Source: Immersiella caudata
Lineage: Eukaryota; Ascomycota; Sordariomycetes; Sordariales; Lasiosphaeriaceae
Length of the DNA: 64,000 nucleotides
Reading direction: 5' to 3'
NCBI GenBank assembly: GCA_030512335.1
Contig: JAULSU010000001.1
Span: forward strand, 7,254,001 to 7,318,000
Part shown: one piece after another, positions 51,517-64,000 of the stretch
Numbering within the stretch: the first letter of the stretch is position 1
How the letters are laid out: each line of letters begins with the position of its first letter
Translations under genes and position numbers: made by a program
The notes under the pieces: generated by a model
Told to the model about the DNA's origin: nothing
Database searches by the model: none
What the model saw: only the letters and a program-made list of their open reading frames with translations

Positions 51517-53406
51517 TCAAAAGCGAAAGGTCCCAAGGGGTGCACCAAAGTTGATGCTGCGCTTGAACTTGATCGGGATATCCAGTTCCTCTCCGTCGCT
51601 GCTTTTGGGGCTGCTGCGTTCCTTCTCTGTGCCCGAATCGCTGGCTGCGCTGGAGGAACCATCGTGCTGTGTCTCTGCTTGGGTGCCAGGTTTATTATCC
51701 GTTTTAGCGTCTGACTGCGTCGCATCATCTTCCTGATCCACGTCCTTCAGAACAGCAGGTAGGGCGGCCTGGTCGTCCTTGATGACCTCTTCGAGCTTGT
51801 CTGAGAGCCGGCGAAAGAAAATCTCATCGTGAGCGGGCATATTCCGCACCATCAACGGACCCTTGAGCCCTCTGTCTTCGGCAGGTTCATATAGCGGCTC
51901 GGGCTCGCTGTGATACGCTGCCAGGGGGCGTGCGTCGGTATCAGGCCCGCTAGAACGGTCAGTCGTCTGCGATTGCGTAGCCTCCTCAACAACAGTGGGC
52001 AACCCCTGATTAATGCTTGGGCCATCAGTCTGAAGCATTGTTGGAGTGCTCTCACCACTGCTGCGAGCAGTTTGCGCGCCTGAAGAAGGGACAGTGGGCA
52101 GCACCGACAAAGAATGGCTTGGCGTATGGCCAGCGTGCATGATGAGCCGAACTGATTCTTCGGCGGCCAAAACCTGCAGAGTCTGTTCCTTAGAGTCCTG
52201 CGATGAGATCCTAGGACGAGTAGATCCAGGTGGAGATGATGCCCTGCTCGAGGTTTTCGACACTCCCTGTGAAGGGCTGTCTGTGAAGGTCGTCTTTTGA
52301 ATCGAGCTAGCTTTGATCCGAATGCCTTCCAGCTCGGGGTGAATTTCCTGAACATCCACAATGGGGATAGGACCAACTTCTGTTTCAGGAACCACCGCTA
52401 GCTCTGTGAGCGAGGCAGCCCTAAACGAAACTGGCTCCAAGCCAAGGAGTGCACGGTTTGGTGGTCCATCGTATTGAAGTGGAGGAAGAGAGCCCGGATT
52501 TCTGATGTTCGGCGGCCCTTGTGATGACATCGAACTCCGTAAACTTTCTGGAGATGCCTCCCAAGCTCCTCCGCCGCGGAGAGAGTGCGTCGGCTTGAAG
52601 ACATCCTTGGACGTTCCCACGCTGCCACTTTTGGATCGTCCAGCATTTCCCCCGAGGCTCAAGACCCGTTGCTGCAGGCGCTCAATCTCTTGCAAGAGTT
52701 GGACTTTTTCGGCCTCCCACTCAGTGCGTTCTTCCTCCATCAGAGCGCGCTCTTCCTTGTAGACCTCTTCGGCACGTTCCCGATTGACCTCCATGTACTT
52801 GCGCTCGGCCTCCCAGGCCTCCCTTATTCGCCCATTCTGCTGAACCAAACGCCGGATCATTTGGGATTGTGAGGGCGAGCTCATGGAGTCTGCAGAGATA
52901 GTCCGCGGATGACCAGCTGGCAGTGGGACAGCTGAAGATGTTGGGCCGCTCGCGAGTGAGCCATTGACCGCTGGGCCTTGCATCAGCCCGAGAGCAGCTA
53001 CCGCTCTTGGCGTCGACCCTGGGCCCGTATTGGTTCGAGCCCTGTTTGCTCCCAGGTTGGTGTTACGGTGAGTGGGAGGGAGACTGGTTGATCGGTGTTG
53101 CTGCGGTTCCCGTCCGACCGGAGTTAAGTGTGGCGATAGAAATTGCGGGAGCTGAGGCAAGGCAGGTCCTCGTGCGCCAGGTGATAGAGGGGAATAGGCG
53201 CGGCTTCCCCGAATGCTTCTCGCCGGCATTTGGCTCGCGGAAGAGACTTGCGTGGACAGGTTTGGTTTTATGGAGACCTGGTCGAAATACCCCGACGCAC
53301 CGCGGGGAAGAGCGAGAGGAGAGATTATGGAGGAGGAATCGCTCGATTCTAGCGCACCGGTCGGCCAGAACGACTCGGAAGGCAGCCTTGTCATTGTGGC
53401 GGTCAT
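51517..53406 (-). CDS. uncharacterised Ser/Pro-rich protein with a coiled coil
   Basis: 629 aa in one exon, from the ATG at 53406; the frame stays open 33 codons further upstream but only to a non-ATG codon. I do not recognise a named family. The N-terminal 180 or so residues are Ser/Pro/Arg rich and probably disordered. A charged coiled coil follows at about 180-250 (RKYMEVNRERAEEVYKEERA and neighbouring heptads). A second structured-looking stretch near residue 525 reads MPAHDEIFFRRLSDKLEEVI. The tail is basic-hydrophobic (IPIKFKRSINFGAPLGTF) and looks like a conserved docking motif. The length of the uninterrupted frame and the codon pattern argue that the gene is real. It converges on ISN1. 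Confidence 0.7.
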   Translation of the reverse strand: MTATMTRLPSESFWPTGALESSDSSSIISPLALPRGASGYFDQVSIKPNLSTQVSSASQMPARSIRGSRAYSPLSPGARGPALPQLPQFLSPHLTPVGREPQQHRSTSLPPTHRNTNLGANRARTNTGPGSTPRAVAALGLMQGPAVNGSLASGPTSSAVPLPAGHPRTISADSMSSPSQSQMIRRLVQQNGRIREAWEAERKYMEVNRERAEEVYKEERALMEEERTEWEAEKVQLLQEIERLQQRVLSLGGNAGRSKSGSVGTSKDVFKPTHSLRGGGAWEASPESLRSSMSSQGPPNIRNPGSLPPLQYDGPPNRALLGLEPVSFRAASLTELAVVPETEVGPIPIVDVQEIHPELEGIRIKASSIQKTTFTDSPSQGVSKTSSRASSPPGSTRPRISSQDSKEQTLQVLAAEESVRLIMHAGHTPSHSLSVLPTVPSSGAQTARSSGESTPTMLQTDGPSINQGLPTVVEEATQSQTTDRSSGPDTDARPLAAYHSEPEPLYEPAEDRGLKGPLMVRNMPAHDEIFFRRLSDKLEEVIKDDQAALPAVLKDVDQEDDATQSDAKTDNKPGTQAETQHDGSSSAASDSGTEKERSSPKSSDGEELDIPIKFKRSINFGAPLGTFRF

Positions 53407-56400
53407 TGGAGGTTCGATTCTAAGGAGGCGCGATAGAGGGGTCTGCGGAGTTGTGATTGAAGTGGGTGGGCGCCGCCCTTTATTGTCGCGGCGTGGGTCT
53501 TGCACAACGTTGGTCGTCTACCAACTGATGTCATTCCCTTGCGTCAACCTGTCTTTCGGTACTGTTTACAACTCGGTTGCAATAGGCGACGGGGTGGTTC
53601 GACCGACTGTTTGCGACGACGGCTTCGAGACGGTGTCGGTCCTTGATGGAGCGGGGGGCTCCTTGAACTTGATGTATGACGGCGCAAACTTTCCTCTTTG
53701 ACTGCTTTGGACAGATGGTTTCGCTCAGACAACGTCTTCAAGTACAGGTAGGGCGATGCGACGGATCGTGGAGAGGCACGGAAATGTCGAGTAGTCGCGG
53801 CGCATTGCGGGTTTAAGTTGATGAGGCGTTCAGAAAAGGGGATGGGAGAGATGGATATCTCCCTGCTTTTGGCTTGTGCTGACGCCTGCCGAGTGAGGTG
53901 GCCTGTGCCTAACCAGCGGGATGGGAAATCGCTTTCCTTGGTTGGTCTGTGACGAAACAAAAATGGGCAAATTGGGCAAACGGGCCAGCTGGATTTACGG
54001 CACCAGCGGTTCGTTTCCCTTTCAGGCCCCAGCTGGGCCCCGCCGTGTGGGCGTTTTGGTTGCTTTTCCCCACAATTGACAGATCCCTGCATTTCAAGCA
54101 GTGCGGGCGGATTCAAGTGGTAAGCACAGAGCTAACGAGAATTCGACGGCTCTGGTTTCTTTTTCAGAGGACTTCCAATTCCCAGAGAATCGGTTTCTAA
54201 TATTGGACATTCATCGCCTTCCTCCCCATTTCGAACAATAGCACCTTAAAGTTAGTGGGTGACAACACACCTGGTGGCAGGGTTGCATGGAACGACCGGG
54301 GAGTGTTGGCAATGCATCCGCCATCCCGCCTCGGCACAAACCCTCCGGCTCTCAGCCTTGAGAGTTGATGGGATGCGGGTAGCTCGAGCTGATGCATGCC
54401 CCAGGCGACAGTGCGTAACCTCGTAATTGAATCTCGATATTGAAGTTAGCAAAACAAAAGTCGATGATCACGGGAGAAGCAAACAGTCCGCGACGACGAG
54501 CATTCACAGGGACGGGCCGGAGCCGGGACGGAACCCTAAACTCGACAGGGCTGGTCGGGTCGATGAAATGACGTTTGATCGCTCTGATTGGCGCAGAGAA
54601 AGGGACTCTGTCGTCCTGGCCCTCACACTGGTGCGCCACTGCCTTAGCAAACAGTCACCGAATTTCAACAAATGTTCACCGACAAATGGCAAGGCATCAC
54701 GAGGACAACAAAAGCAGTGCGTCAACCTAAAATTGTCGGTTCGAAGATTGCTGACCCCACACTTCGGGCTCAGATGGGAAAGCCGATGTTGGGGTTGCAG
54801 CACGCTACTCCCGAACCCGGCTCTCCAAGGGATCAAGGGTCCAGGACCCCGAGAAATTCGCGGCAAATGCGCGGCTTGGCACAACCGGACCCCGGATTCC
54901 TTTGCCGGTAGCCTCTTTCAGTACCAGTCTTCCTGGGGTGTCGATCGGCAACTATCGCTCATGTCAAGGAAGCGAAGGAGTGCTGTCGATGAACCTTTCG
55001 TCAGACCCCCACCGCGGTCCATATATCTCACCCTTCACGCATCGGAAGTATGGCCCACAATACCAACAACACACATCCCCAACACCAACCATGCTCGCGC
55101 TGACCGCCAGGATTGCTAATCCCCGAAGTTCGAAAGCACGCGCAGTGTGTGCTTTTGGGGTCGAGGGCGAGCCCATCTTCTTGCAACGAGGCGGACTGAC
55201 AGAGGAGACCGGATCCGAGGACTCGTCGCGCTTCGTTGGTCTCAACCCTTTAGCAGGAAGCACCACCAAATACAGTGCGCAAGAAGCCTTGCCGCCATAA
55301 GGTCAGTACTGAGTTGGCCACTGGGATATGAAAGAGGCCTCGACGCCCACACAAAAGCCGGTATGAAATTCCTAGAGACTTCACACAATGGTATGAGTGT
55401 AGCACCCCTCGCTGTCGTGACGCCCTTTGCGGAGCCTTGGGAGGTCCTCGCATAAGGAGGCTACGTTCTTCAACCACTGTCTCGGTTGTCCCACGACTCA
55501 CCGCGGGATGGTTCTCGCTTTAAAGTTGAAGCCAGAGAAGTTGAGAGGATGAGCACGAGTGTGCTTCAAAATCAGCATGTCAGTTTCGACTTCAGGATTT
55601 GGGCGAGAACAACTCGACTCAGGGGCAATTCCCAAATTTCAGGTAGCGGGACTCAGGCGGTAGGAAAATGAGCTTGCCAACCCACAATCCAGGCGGGGAT
55701 TATGTGACGAGTAGGAAAAGGCATTATTAAAATGCAAAGACGTCGGAGGATCTTTTTCTGCCGTCTTTCCCGAAAAGTGAGGCCTTCTAGGGATGTACGA
55801 GGGCATAAGCACTCCCGACCGAGTGGGTCGGAAAGAATGTCAGACTCGTATCTCCTGCCACGCAGGACTCAGGCCAGCGAAGGCACGGGCATCTTCTGAG
55901 GCTCCCCGCCGAGGGGCAAGTTACGTCGAAGGGCTCTCAACCAGGGCACTAAATTCCCGGGGCGTGGATCATTGATTCCACATAAACCAGCAAATGAACC
56001 CTAGTTCATGTCTGCAGGTCATGATCTCTCAGCTGACAGAGACGTGCTATTGGGGACAGGGTGACTGTTTGGCACCTAGGAACTAGGCACGCAACGAACC
56101 CACCAGGCAGGTCTCGTGGGGAGACGCTCTGGACTGGTAAGCATGATTCAACACCTGCTCTGTTGGTATCCAACCCCAGCATCCAGCCTGAGAAGAAAAT
56201 AGTAACCTGCAACATATCCACCAATAGACCAACACAGGAACTATAGCGGTTACATCTAAGGCGGATCCACTCACCGTCTCCCGTCGATGAAGTATAGCAT
56301 CCGGGTCCGACACTCTGCTATCTCAATAGGCTGGATAGGGTCGGTTTATCGCTCTTTTTTGAATCGAGAATGAACCACCTTGATAAAGATAGGCAAACTG

Positions 56401-59400
56401 TCAGGTCCTCGCTCGACAATCTTGACGCAAATATCCTTGGATAATTTGCTCGGCTGCAACTCACGGATGGTCCGGACCACCCTCGATCATAGGCCTCGGG
56501 AGTTAGCTTACATTGGCTTTTAAGAAGCATTGGAATGACCAGATGTCTTGTAGAAGACAAGGGGACATATATCCGCAGGGTGTCGCTGTTGAATCAACGC
56601 TGGAGGATCTTTTCGTGCGGCGGATTGGGTAGCGGTTTGCTCACTCGTCACTGTCGAAGTCTAGTTCTTCCTTGTCGCCGCGGAAGCCCTCGTCCCTGCT
56701 ATGGTGATCAATTGTATCGTGTGTCCACCCGCCATGTAGTATTGCTATTGTTCTGTTCTTGTTTAGGTCTAGGAGACTCTGCTTCCCACGGCATCTTGGC
56801 TCTTGGCTTGCCGACAAATCGAGCAAAGCCCCTTGCTTCCTCGGCGGGATTACCGTCAAAAGTTGAACTTCCAGTCAGCAAATACCCTCCTGTGTTATTA
56901 GCGTCATATAAAGCGAGAGTAAACAACAACACCCCTTAACCTCGAGTACTGGCTGTTACACCCCTGTTCGTGGGCGCTGGTGACCTGGTCATGTTCGCCT
57001 TTCAATACACGGACCGCGGAACTATCTGGCTAACGACCATCAGCTGCACGGCGACGACATCTACTCTGTCAAGTGTTCAGACCTAAGTGTGGTTCTAGTG
57101 AGGAGGAAAGTAGCCTACCGTACGAGGAAGACCAGCACAACCCCTGACGCTCCTTGGAAAGCCTAAACCTCAACTCCCACAGTACGGTGCCAGGAAGACG
57201 CTAGGGGTTATGGATATCTACCGTATGATCTATTCTAGTTGTTCACCACACTTGTGCAAATGACTTTGTCTGATGCGTCAACATGGACGTGAAAGCTATA
57301 AAGTAATCCATGGGTCGTCACGCTTGACCCATGTTGGTAGCCGCCATGTCCACTGAATTGTCAACAGCAAGCAAGGTGCTAATACACGCGTTTGCTACGT
57401 AGCCAGCGTGGCCGAAAGCGGTCTTCCGAGCTGGTTTCCATGGACATAGCCAAGTTACAAGATGCAACACCTTCGACCCCGTATCCGATCATGATGTCTA
57501 AAGTCTCGGAGCCAAGGTATCAACCAACATCAACACAACGCAAAGCAGCATCAACTTCCACTCAGGGTATGCACATGCTGTCAACTTCTGGCAACACAAG
57601 ACGCAAGAACTTTACGTCCCCTGCCCAGCGAACTCAGCCCGTCCCACACTACACAGCTCCCCTCCAAAGGACCGCCCAGCCCTCCCCAGCTCCGTCGCGA
57701 CGGTGCGCAACATTACACAAGCGCGACGAAACCCGGGGTACTGACACTGCGTTGTCCACCCCCGAAGCGCCTGGCGCTTGCTCGGCCAGGTCCTGCCAAC
57801 TGACCTGAATGAGTCAGTCTGGCCCTCAGCCATCGCAACACGGCGTCGTCACGCGGATGTGAGAACCTTACTCCATTCTGGCACTGAGCTTGGCTGTGTA
57901 ACCTGTCACGACCTGATCATCCCCTATCTGTCTATCTGTCAGTTGCTTCTCCCCTTGTAGATCCTGCACAGCCCTCTTTCCACGGCTTCCCTGTCCGGCT
58001 AGAGCAGCGTGCTCTGCACTGGGCAAGACGGCCGGCGGGAGGAGTTGTCAACTCAGCTCCCAGATCCGATCCACGTGGGGGACGAGAACAAGGACTCCCT
58101 GCGACCAGAAAATCCTCGCCATCTCACCGCATGGCGGGGAGGAAGACTGCCTTCGAGTCAGCTTCCCGTCGCTCGCAACTTTTCAAAACTCATTTCGAAA
58201 CACTGGCAAACAATCGAAAGATGAGCACATCGCTGGCGGCTAATAGGGGTCAGGCCGCACAAGGAACTAAAAAAAACAAAGAGGAGAGTGAGCACTCCGC
58301 CCGGCATCGGCGCGGCAAACAAGGTGCTCCCTGCCGGCTCCTCCGGCGCCCCCAAAATTCACCGTCTCTCCGTCCGCCCACTGCATTTCAAGCTCAACCG
58401 CGAGAAGCGAGCTGAGCCCTCTCGCTTTTCGCTTCCATCCGAAGCCGGCACCGAGGCCAAGTGGACACCGCGCACCTAGCCCCGTAGCGAGAAACCCACC
58501 GGCTTAGGTAAACCGACCCTCCCAACCTCCCCCATCCAACAAATCCTCCGTGTCGTTGATCGGCGTTCCGGCAAGGTCGGCATGCCCGGGAATAAGGACC
58601 GTGGAGCCCGCCTATTCTGCTGGTCTTGCCACTGCGGCAGCGAGGGCCGAACGCTTTGCTAATCGTCGAACCCACCTCCCTCCCCAGCACACAACAGGCT
58701 TCCGAGGCAGTGCCGTCATCCCTTCTCTGGCTCTTCTGTTCCACCACCGAAGCCACTCGGGATCGGATCCGGGGTATAGAGGTACGGCACCTGTTGTGTT
58801 CTTTCCCCTGGCTCACCTATAGGAAAGGAGCCATGCGGTGCATGCTAGGTTCACTGCCCCTGCCCAACTGACCGCGTGGCTCATGACAGCTGCTGCGAAG
58901 GTGGTTGCGTGTAGCTTGACCGCAGCCGTTGATCTCTGTGGTAACGAGGCGCACAGCTGCGTGGGTGAGAAGTCCACGTCTCTCCGGGGCCGCGTCTTTC
59001 GAGCTGGCCATTTGTTGCGTTGTGCAGCTTGCATTCTCCATGCGTGATTGGTTGGGGCGGGCTGGAGGAATGTCGTTGTCATTGACGTTGCTGAATTTGT
59101 CAGAGAATGGACAAGCCATGGAGCGAACCAGTTGGCAGGAAGCCGAATAGTATAAGCAATTGTGCCGTTGCCAATCTCTGGGATTGGACAATGCGTCGGT
59201 GAAAAAGACACCGGACACGTCTGATGTTGGCGAAAGTTGCGACCACACCGAGATCTGAATCTCCTGCCAAGATGCCAAGCCTACATCATGACCAAGCGTG
59301 CAATGTTGCCCGGAACAGCCCATGCAGGTACTGAACTCTCTTTGCCTAGGTACCCATCTTTCTTGGGTCGGCGGTGTTTTGCCTTCAAGAAGGCTGCTCA

Positions 59401-62400
59401 ATCTTAGGGGTGGGTCGTTGGCCCAAACACTGTTGGAGAAACGGCCGCTGAGGCTTGAATGAAACGAAACCAAGAGGCGTTGATTAGCCCAATCCCACAC
59501 ACCCCTCACCGAGTCGAACTAAGTATCGGGCACTTGGCGCGCCGGGTCTAGCCCCAGTCGGTTTCTGGCGGAACAGAGAGCTGGGAACGGTCAATGCGTC
59601 AGTTGTCACTGTACAAACTGAGGCATTTTTGGGCCGCCCTCAATGCGACTTTTTGACAGTGCTTGCTGGGCTGAGAGCCTTGATCTGCAGAAGACTAGTT
59701 CTGCTGCTAAGCTGTGAGCCATGATCAAAAGGGAAATAAAGGTGGTACGATGCCTAGCCTACACGTTGGAGTAGTCTCCATACCTGCCTACCAAATATAC
59801 CGGGTCTCGTGGGGGGAGGACCTGAGCAGCAAACGTTTGCTTGGCGGATTTGAGATGCTCTGCTGGGACTGTGCATGTCCTGCTCATGCAGCAATGTGGG
59901 AACTTCGTTCCGAAGCGCCAAGCCCCGATGCGGCGCCGAAACTAACAAGGCGACGGTGTGGTGGCTTGCGGGAGACCGACCGACTCGAACGCTCAGTTAT
60001 CGGGGGCATCGCTGGCATGCTGCGGTGACAAGCAGAAGGCTTCATCCCATTCGCAAAACAGCCCGAGCGCATGCCAATATTCTCACGGATCGATGCATGC
60101 ACAGGACAGGTATGCCTTGTCTCTGCCAGCTGGAAGCAAGCCCTGCGGAAAACGGCAAGCACCCGGGCGCCGTGTCATCTTCACCGCTCCTTGTCGCTCC
60201 CTGCGTTGAGGCTCTCTTCGCAGGATGCGGTACAGGTACCCCCATCGTGGGATTTCCTGCCAGACCGAGGACGACGCAGCCAGACAGAGAAGGGAGGCAT
60301 CCAGCTAACCCCTCTGCTTTCACCCCGAGTGTGGGGCGAGATATCGACGTGATCTCACGTCCTCTCCCAATCTCATCCGTAGAGCGTGCCGTGTTATGCG
60401 CTGCGGCAAGCCTCACAAATATCTCATTGGCGCTCCACACTGCGCCCCGAGAGCGAGCCGATGCGGACGGAGTTGGTGGTCGGCGAGGGTCGGCGAGGGA
60501 CAGCGGGAAACAAAGTCCAACTGCGGGGAGAGATTGCCCCGGCTCTGAAGGGGGGTGTTGGGGTTGAGCGAGACGAGCGATGGTGACACCGACAAGCTCT
60601 TCCCTCGGCAGAAGTATTGTCCAAATGGATACCAGAGAGAAGCAGGTCACTCGGCAGCCTGCTTGTGAGAGCACTTGATCTGTCGTTTCAGCAGCTGTTG
60701 CAGTTCGATCGTGCGAAGTCGACTCAAGCCGAGACAGACAAGACGAGCGCCCAGACGGGAGATCGCACTGCCAAGGCGGCTTGAACCCCTGGGCGTTGTC
60801 GTCCATCTGTCACGTTGCGCAATTGGACGACAGTCCTGGCAAAGATTTGAGCACAGTGTATCGAGATTTTGATGGTTGCCTCGGCCCAGTTCGATGGTCT
60901 CTCTTTTTCAGGGTGATACGCATCACGCTGTGGAAACGGCAACAGCCAAGGTTTGGTTTTGCAGCGCAAAGGGACAACTAATGCAGGAGAAGCTGGCGTT
61001 TCGAGCCCCGCTGACCAGCAAAGTCACTTTGCTGATGATCTTGTTTGGTGCTTTGCGGGCGCGCTGCAGCTCTTGACGCAGCTTTAATCCAAGCGAGCCA
61101 TTCAAACCGCAGAGCGGAACCTATCTTGAGGGAAGCGTGGGGGGCAGCGTCCAGGCCATCGCAGTCAATGTGGAACTCTCGGGCAACGGAGCGACTCGCG
61201 ACCTCCCCTTCCACAATCGGCTTTCCGTTTTGGCCTTTCCGGATAGCGCAGACAAGGAGATTGCTGGCCCACGAGCCAAGCATCCAAGGACGACGCAGGC
61301 CGACGCTCGAAAATTACAGTGTGCGCGAGCCCACCGAAAGATGATTTCGTGCATTCCGTCGGCATGTGAAGAGATCGGATGAGGTGGGCTCTGCAAAGTC
61401 GCGTGTCACTTTGTGTGCGCTGTAGGGTTCGCACAGAGCTGCTGTGGGACAAGGGCAGACCGCAGCAAAACAGCCACAATGAAGGCGCCGAGTCCTTGGC
61501 AACGGTTGACGGCCAAGTGCCTTACAGTACCAAGAAACGCCATCTGGACATCCAGATGCAATCTCATCGACGGCAAAAGTTCGGATTGCCTCAAACCATG
61601 TCTCAAGAGTCGACAAGCTGACTAGGTAGGTTTTTGAGTATCCTCAAGTCGCCTTGATGCCTGTCCCAAGAGCTCGGCGATCCTGAATCTCGGCACTCGT
61701 CCGTGGAGAAGCGCATCCTCTCCATCACCACCACATCTCCGCAGCTCGGTTGCAGCTCGGTGGCAACCTGTGAACGAGCTGTTCTGAAAATAAGGCCGAC
61801 TCGTGACGGAATTCTAAAATCAACGCACAGTGTTACCGGTGGACAGATGCGTGTCCTTCATCATATGTCACGGTCCGGACAAATCAGAGGCTGAGCCCTA
61901 TTCACCATCCGGATATCTGGATTCTGAACGCAACCATGCTTCCGCTCCCGTCGTGAGCTGGGAACTTTGGAACACCGCTAGGTAGTGTGGGCTCTAGTCC
62001 CACGAGCCCTGTTGTACCGGCCAGCGCACTATTCCATACGCGCGGTGCGAGATTCATGGATGGGCACCGTGGGCACCTACGCAGCAATGGGACATTCTGC
62101 TCCCTGGTTCACCACAACCTCCCGGACACTTGATGACGGCAAAGCCTCTTGTTCCGCTGCGATCGGCTATCTCTTGGCAGAATTGCGAACTGCCACATGG
62201 GTGACAACGTGTGATGATGATGATGCAATTGCTCAAATTCCTCGTTGCGAACAACGGTTCCGGCGGGATGGCAAAAGACCCGGAGAACAGTGTTGATCGA
62301 CCGATGCCGTTGACACCCCGTGCTCCCCACCTTACTAATGCGAGAACCGATGACGCAGGGGGAGACAACCAGACGCAATGGGACTGCAATCAACGCGCGC

Positions 62401-64000
62401 AGCTTTTGCGCTGCGAAACCCTTATCACGGCATATTGTAATTGAAGGTATAAACCCTCTCCTGTATATCGGCTCCCTCTGGCTGGAAACTCCAATAACCC
62501 ACCGATTATGGCTCGTGGGGTTTGATGTCAGTTAGGGTTGTTACTCAGGCAGCGCCCTGGGTGATGTCTTCCCAGGGCGCGCAGATAAAGGCCGGGGAGT
62601 CGGCGATTCTCTTCTCCACAGCCGCCATTGGCGCAATGTGCGCAACTGGGGAGGCTGCGTGTGGGGTCGAATGCCCACTAAAATTTGACTCGGGGACGGG
62701 ACCGGCAAGTCGTTTCGATGCCACAAGCGCCAACGGCTCGCTATTCCTCGCCAGGAAAAGCTACCAATAGATGCTACTTTGTGTCGCTAAATAGCAGATA
62801 GGATCGACCACAGTCCGCTGCGTCTGTTGCGAGCTGCACCGAATTTGCCAGCCTATGATCGAGAAGTTCTGTCGAAGAGCCGATACGGGCCTCATATTGC
62901 GACATAATTCTGGGCGGTCTTGGTAATTCCTCGAGAGCCTTGGCGACAAGCATCACAGGCTAAGTCTCAAAGCCAGCTGCCGACGAAGAAAGGCCGAGAG
63001 GGAGCACGCCAGCGCAGGCGCTTTTGAGATCACGGCCACCTTGAAAGAGACCCAAAGCGAGACAAGCCGGTGGGTTTCCAACAGGTGGCAGGGCCCGGCT
63101 TTGTCAAGTGATGCTTCTGTTGGCCGGAATCCGTCTTCTAGAAAAAAAGCGCCCACCTGCCGCGTGCAAGTGATGCTTGGCCAATCAGTTGCGGGGTCGA
63201 GTGATAAGATGGTCGCAAGCTCGGCCTCGGCCCTGGTGGGGTGTGCGACAACCATCCCACATCCAGGTTTCGTGGCGCAAAAAATGTCATAACGTGCCAT
63301 CCACGCAGAGCAGTATTGGTGCATTGCAAACCAGTCTTGGCCTCTCGATTTGCGAAACACAGAGACAGCCAAGATGCAGAAGAGTGCGAGATCTGCTCAG
63401 AAGCTTTGAAGCACCCAGAAAGTGGAAATGCCACGGAATCGCCCTCTGCCTTGTGTGCGGGTTTGGGGTCCGTACCTGCCATGGACTTTCAGGCAATTGA
63501 AGCCATCTCTGTCGGGCAGGGACCAGCGAGCGGCACTGAGGCCTTTGTTCCTGTCTTTGTCTGGGCACCCGTTGATAAGCATTCGGCGACCAGAAGACCC
63601 GGCGGTGAATAGCCCATTCGTCTCGTCTCAACCTACGCCGCTTCGCCCCGACAATGCCTGTCGGCCTGAGATGACGAGGCGCGAGTTTGATACTTGGATC
63701 CTCGATCTCGCTGTTGTGCCTTTTAATAATACGACTGATCAAATCATTCCGATGTCCCTCCAATTGCAGGACAAATGCGAATCGCTCGCCGCAGCTAGCC
63801 TGGTGGGACCCTTGGCGTCTGCAACCTGGAAGGCGTGTGGAGGCTCTCAGGCAGCATCGCCTAGACTTGGTACAGTGCTGGCTCTGGAGCCTCGTACCTC
63901 TACTTTCGAGCAGCCGCTGCCCCGATTCAGGCGGCTTCCAAACTCAGACACCGATTGCGAGGGTACCTGTTACAGGCCCGCCTCAGTGCCCCAACAACAG
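53407..64000. other. 10.6-kb gene-poor region
   Basis: I can support no gene here. Open frames of 60-250 codons lie on all six frames and overlap one another (for example 54427-55119 plus with 54884-54504 minus, and 59875-60567 plus with 60806-60042 minus). None shows a family motif, a signal peptide with conserved body, or a splice pattern that joins frames. Composition is not AT-rich, so it does not look like heavily RIP-mutated transposon DNA. The left end must hold the promoter of the coiled-coil gene. No tRNA, 5S rRNA or long repeat was recognised by eye. Confidence 0.45.

Noticed and set aside
59875..60567. 230-codon plus-strand ORF in the gene-poor region
   Set aside because: Overlaps an equally long minus-strand frame (60806-60042), is rich in low-information Arg/Pro/Ser and has no recognisable domain.

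Overview
This is a nuclear genomic window from a filamentous ascomycete (Pezizomycotina, most likely Sordariomycetes). Support for that: genes with short 46-75 nt introns bearing GT-AG ends and CTAAC-like branch sites; fungal-specific genes (SLA2, ATG3, apsA/Num1, Sos7, ISN1); and a mating-type (MAT) locus next to SLA2. I do not name a species.

Layout. 1-5.4 kb: the 5' end of an MFS transporter, a mitochondrial thioredoxin, an L-rhamnose mutarotase and the kinetochore protein Sos7. 5.4-7.4 kb: coding-like but frame-broken sequence with no recognised family. 7.4-13.9 kb: the MAT locus. 15.3-53.4 kb: an ordinary housekeeping block: SLA2, ATG3, CWC24, apsA, REV3, SLU7, RPS9, RPL21, an SMP-domain lipid-transfer protein, a cysteine-rich secreted protein, ISN1 and a conserved-looking coiled-coil protein. 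53.4-64 kb: about 10.6 kb with no gene I can support.

The MAT locus is the striking part. A complete MAT1-2-1 (HMG box, 352 aa) lies on the minus strand at 7395-8557. Facing away from it at 12505-13857 is an alpha-box MAT1-1-1 gene whose own 5' end is missing. It has been replaced, in frame, by a MAT1-2-1 fragment (exon 2, intron 2 and the start of exon 3). That fragment is a 457-bp inverted copy (7904-8360 versus 12453-12909) in which I found no mismatch. The right-hand copy is directly joined to a second inverted copy of 221 bp (10863-11083 versus 12232-12452), also without a mismatch. The MAT1-2-1 promoter, start codon and exon 1 lie between the two 457-bp arms, and one arm boundary falls inside intron 1. 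Recombination between the arms would therefore move the promoter and exon 1 from MAT1-2-1 to the alpha-box gene without disturbing splicing or frame. In the sequenced orientation the locus reads as MAT1-2-1. In the flipped orientation it would read as a 480-aa HMG-alpha chimera, leaving MAT1-2-1 without promoter and first exon. This resembles, but differs from, the MAT inversion of Sclerotinia and the flip-flop switching of methylotrophic yeasts. That it actually inverts is inference.

The 4.1 kb between the arms is largely AT-rich repeat-derived DNA: a copia-type LTR with its polypurine tract, perfect hairpins and a 14-bp minisatellite. The left MAT flank lacks the usual APN2 and COX13 neighbours, while the right flank (SLA2) is canonical.
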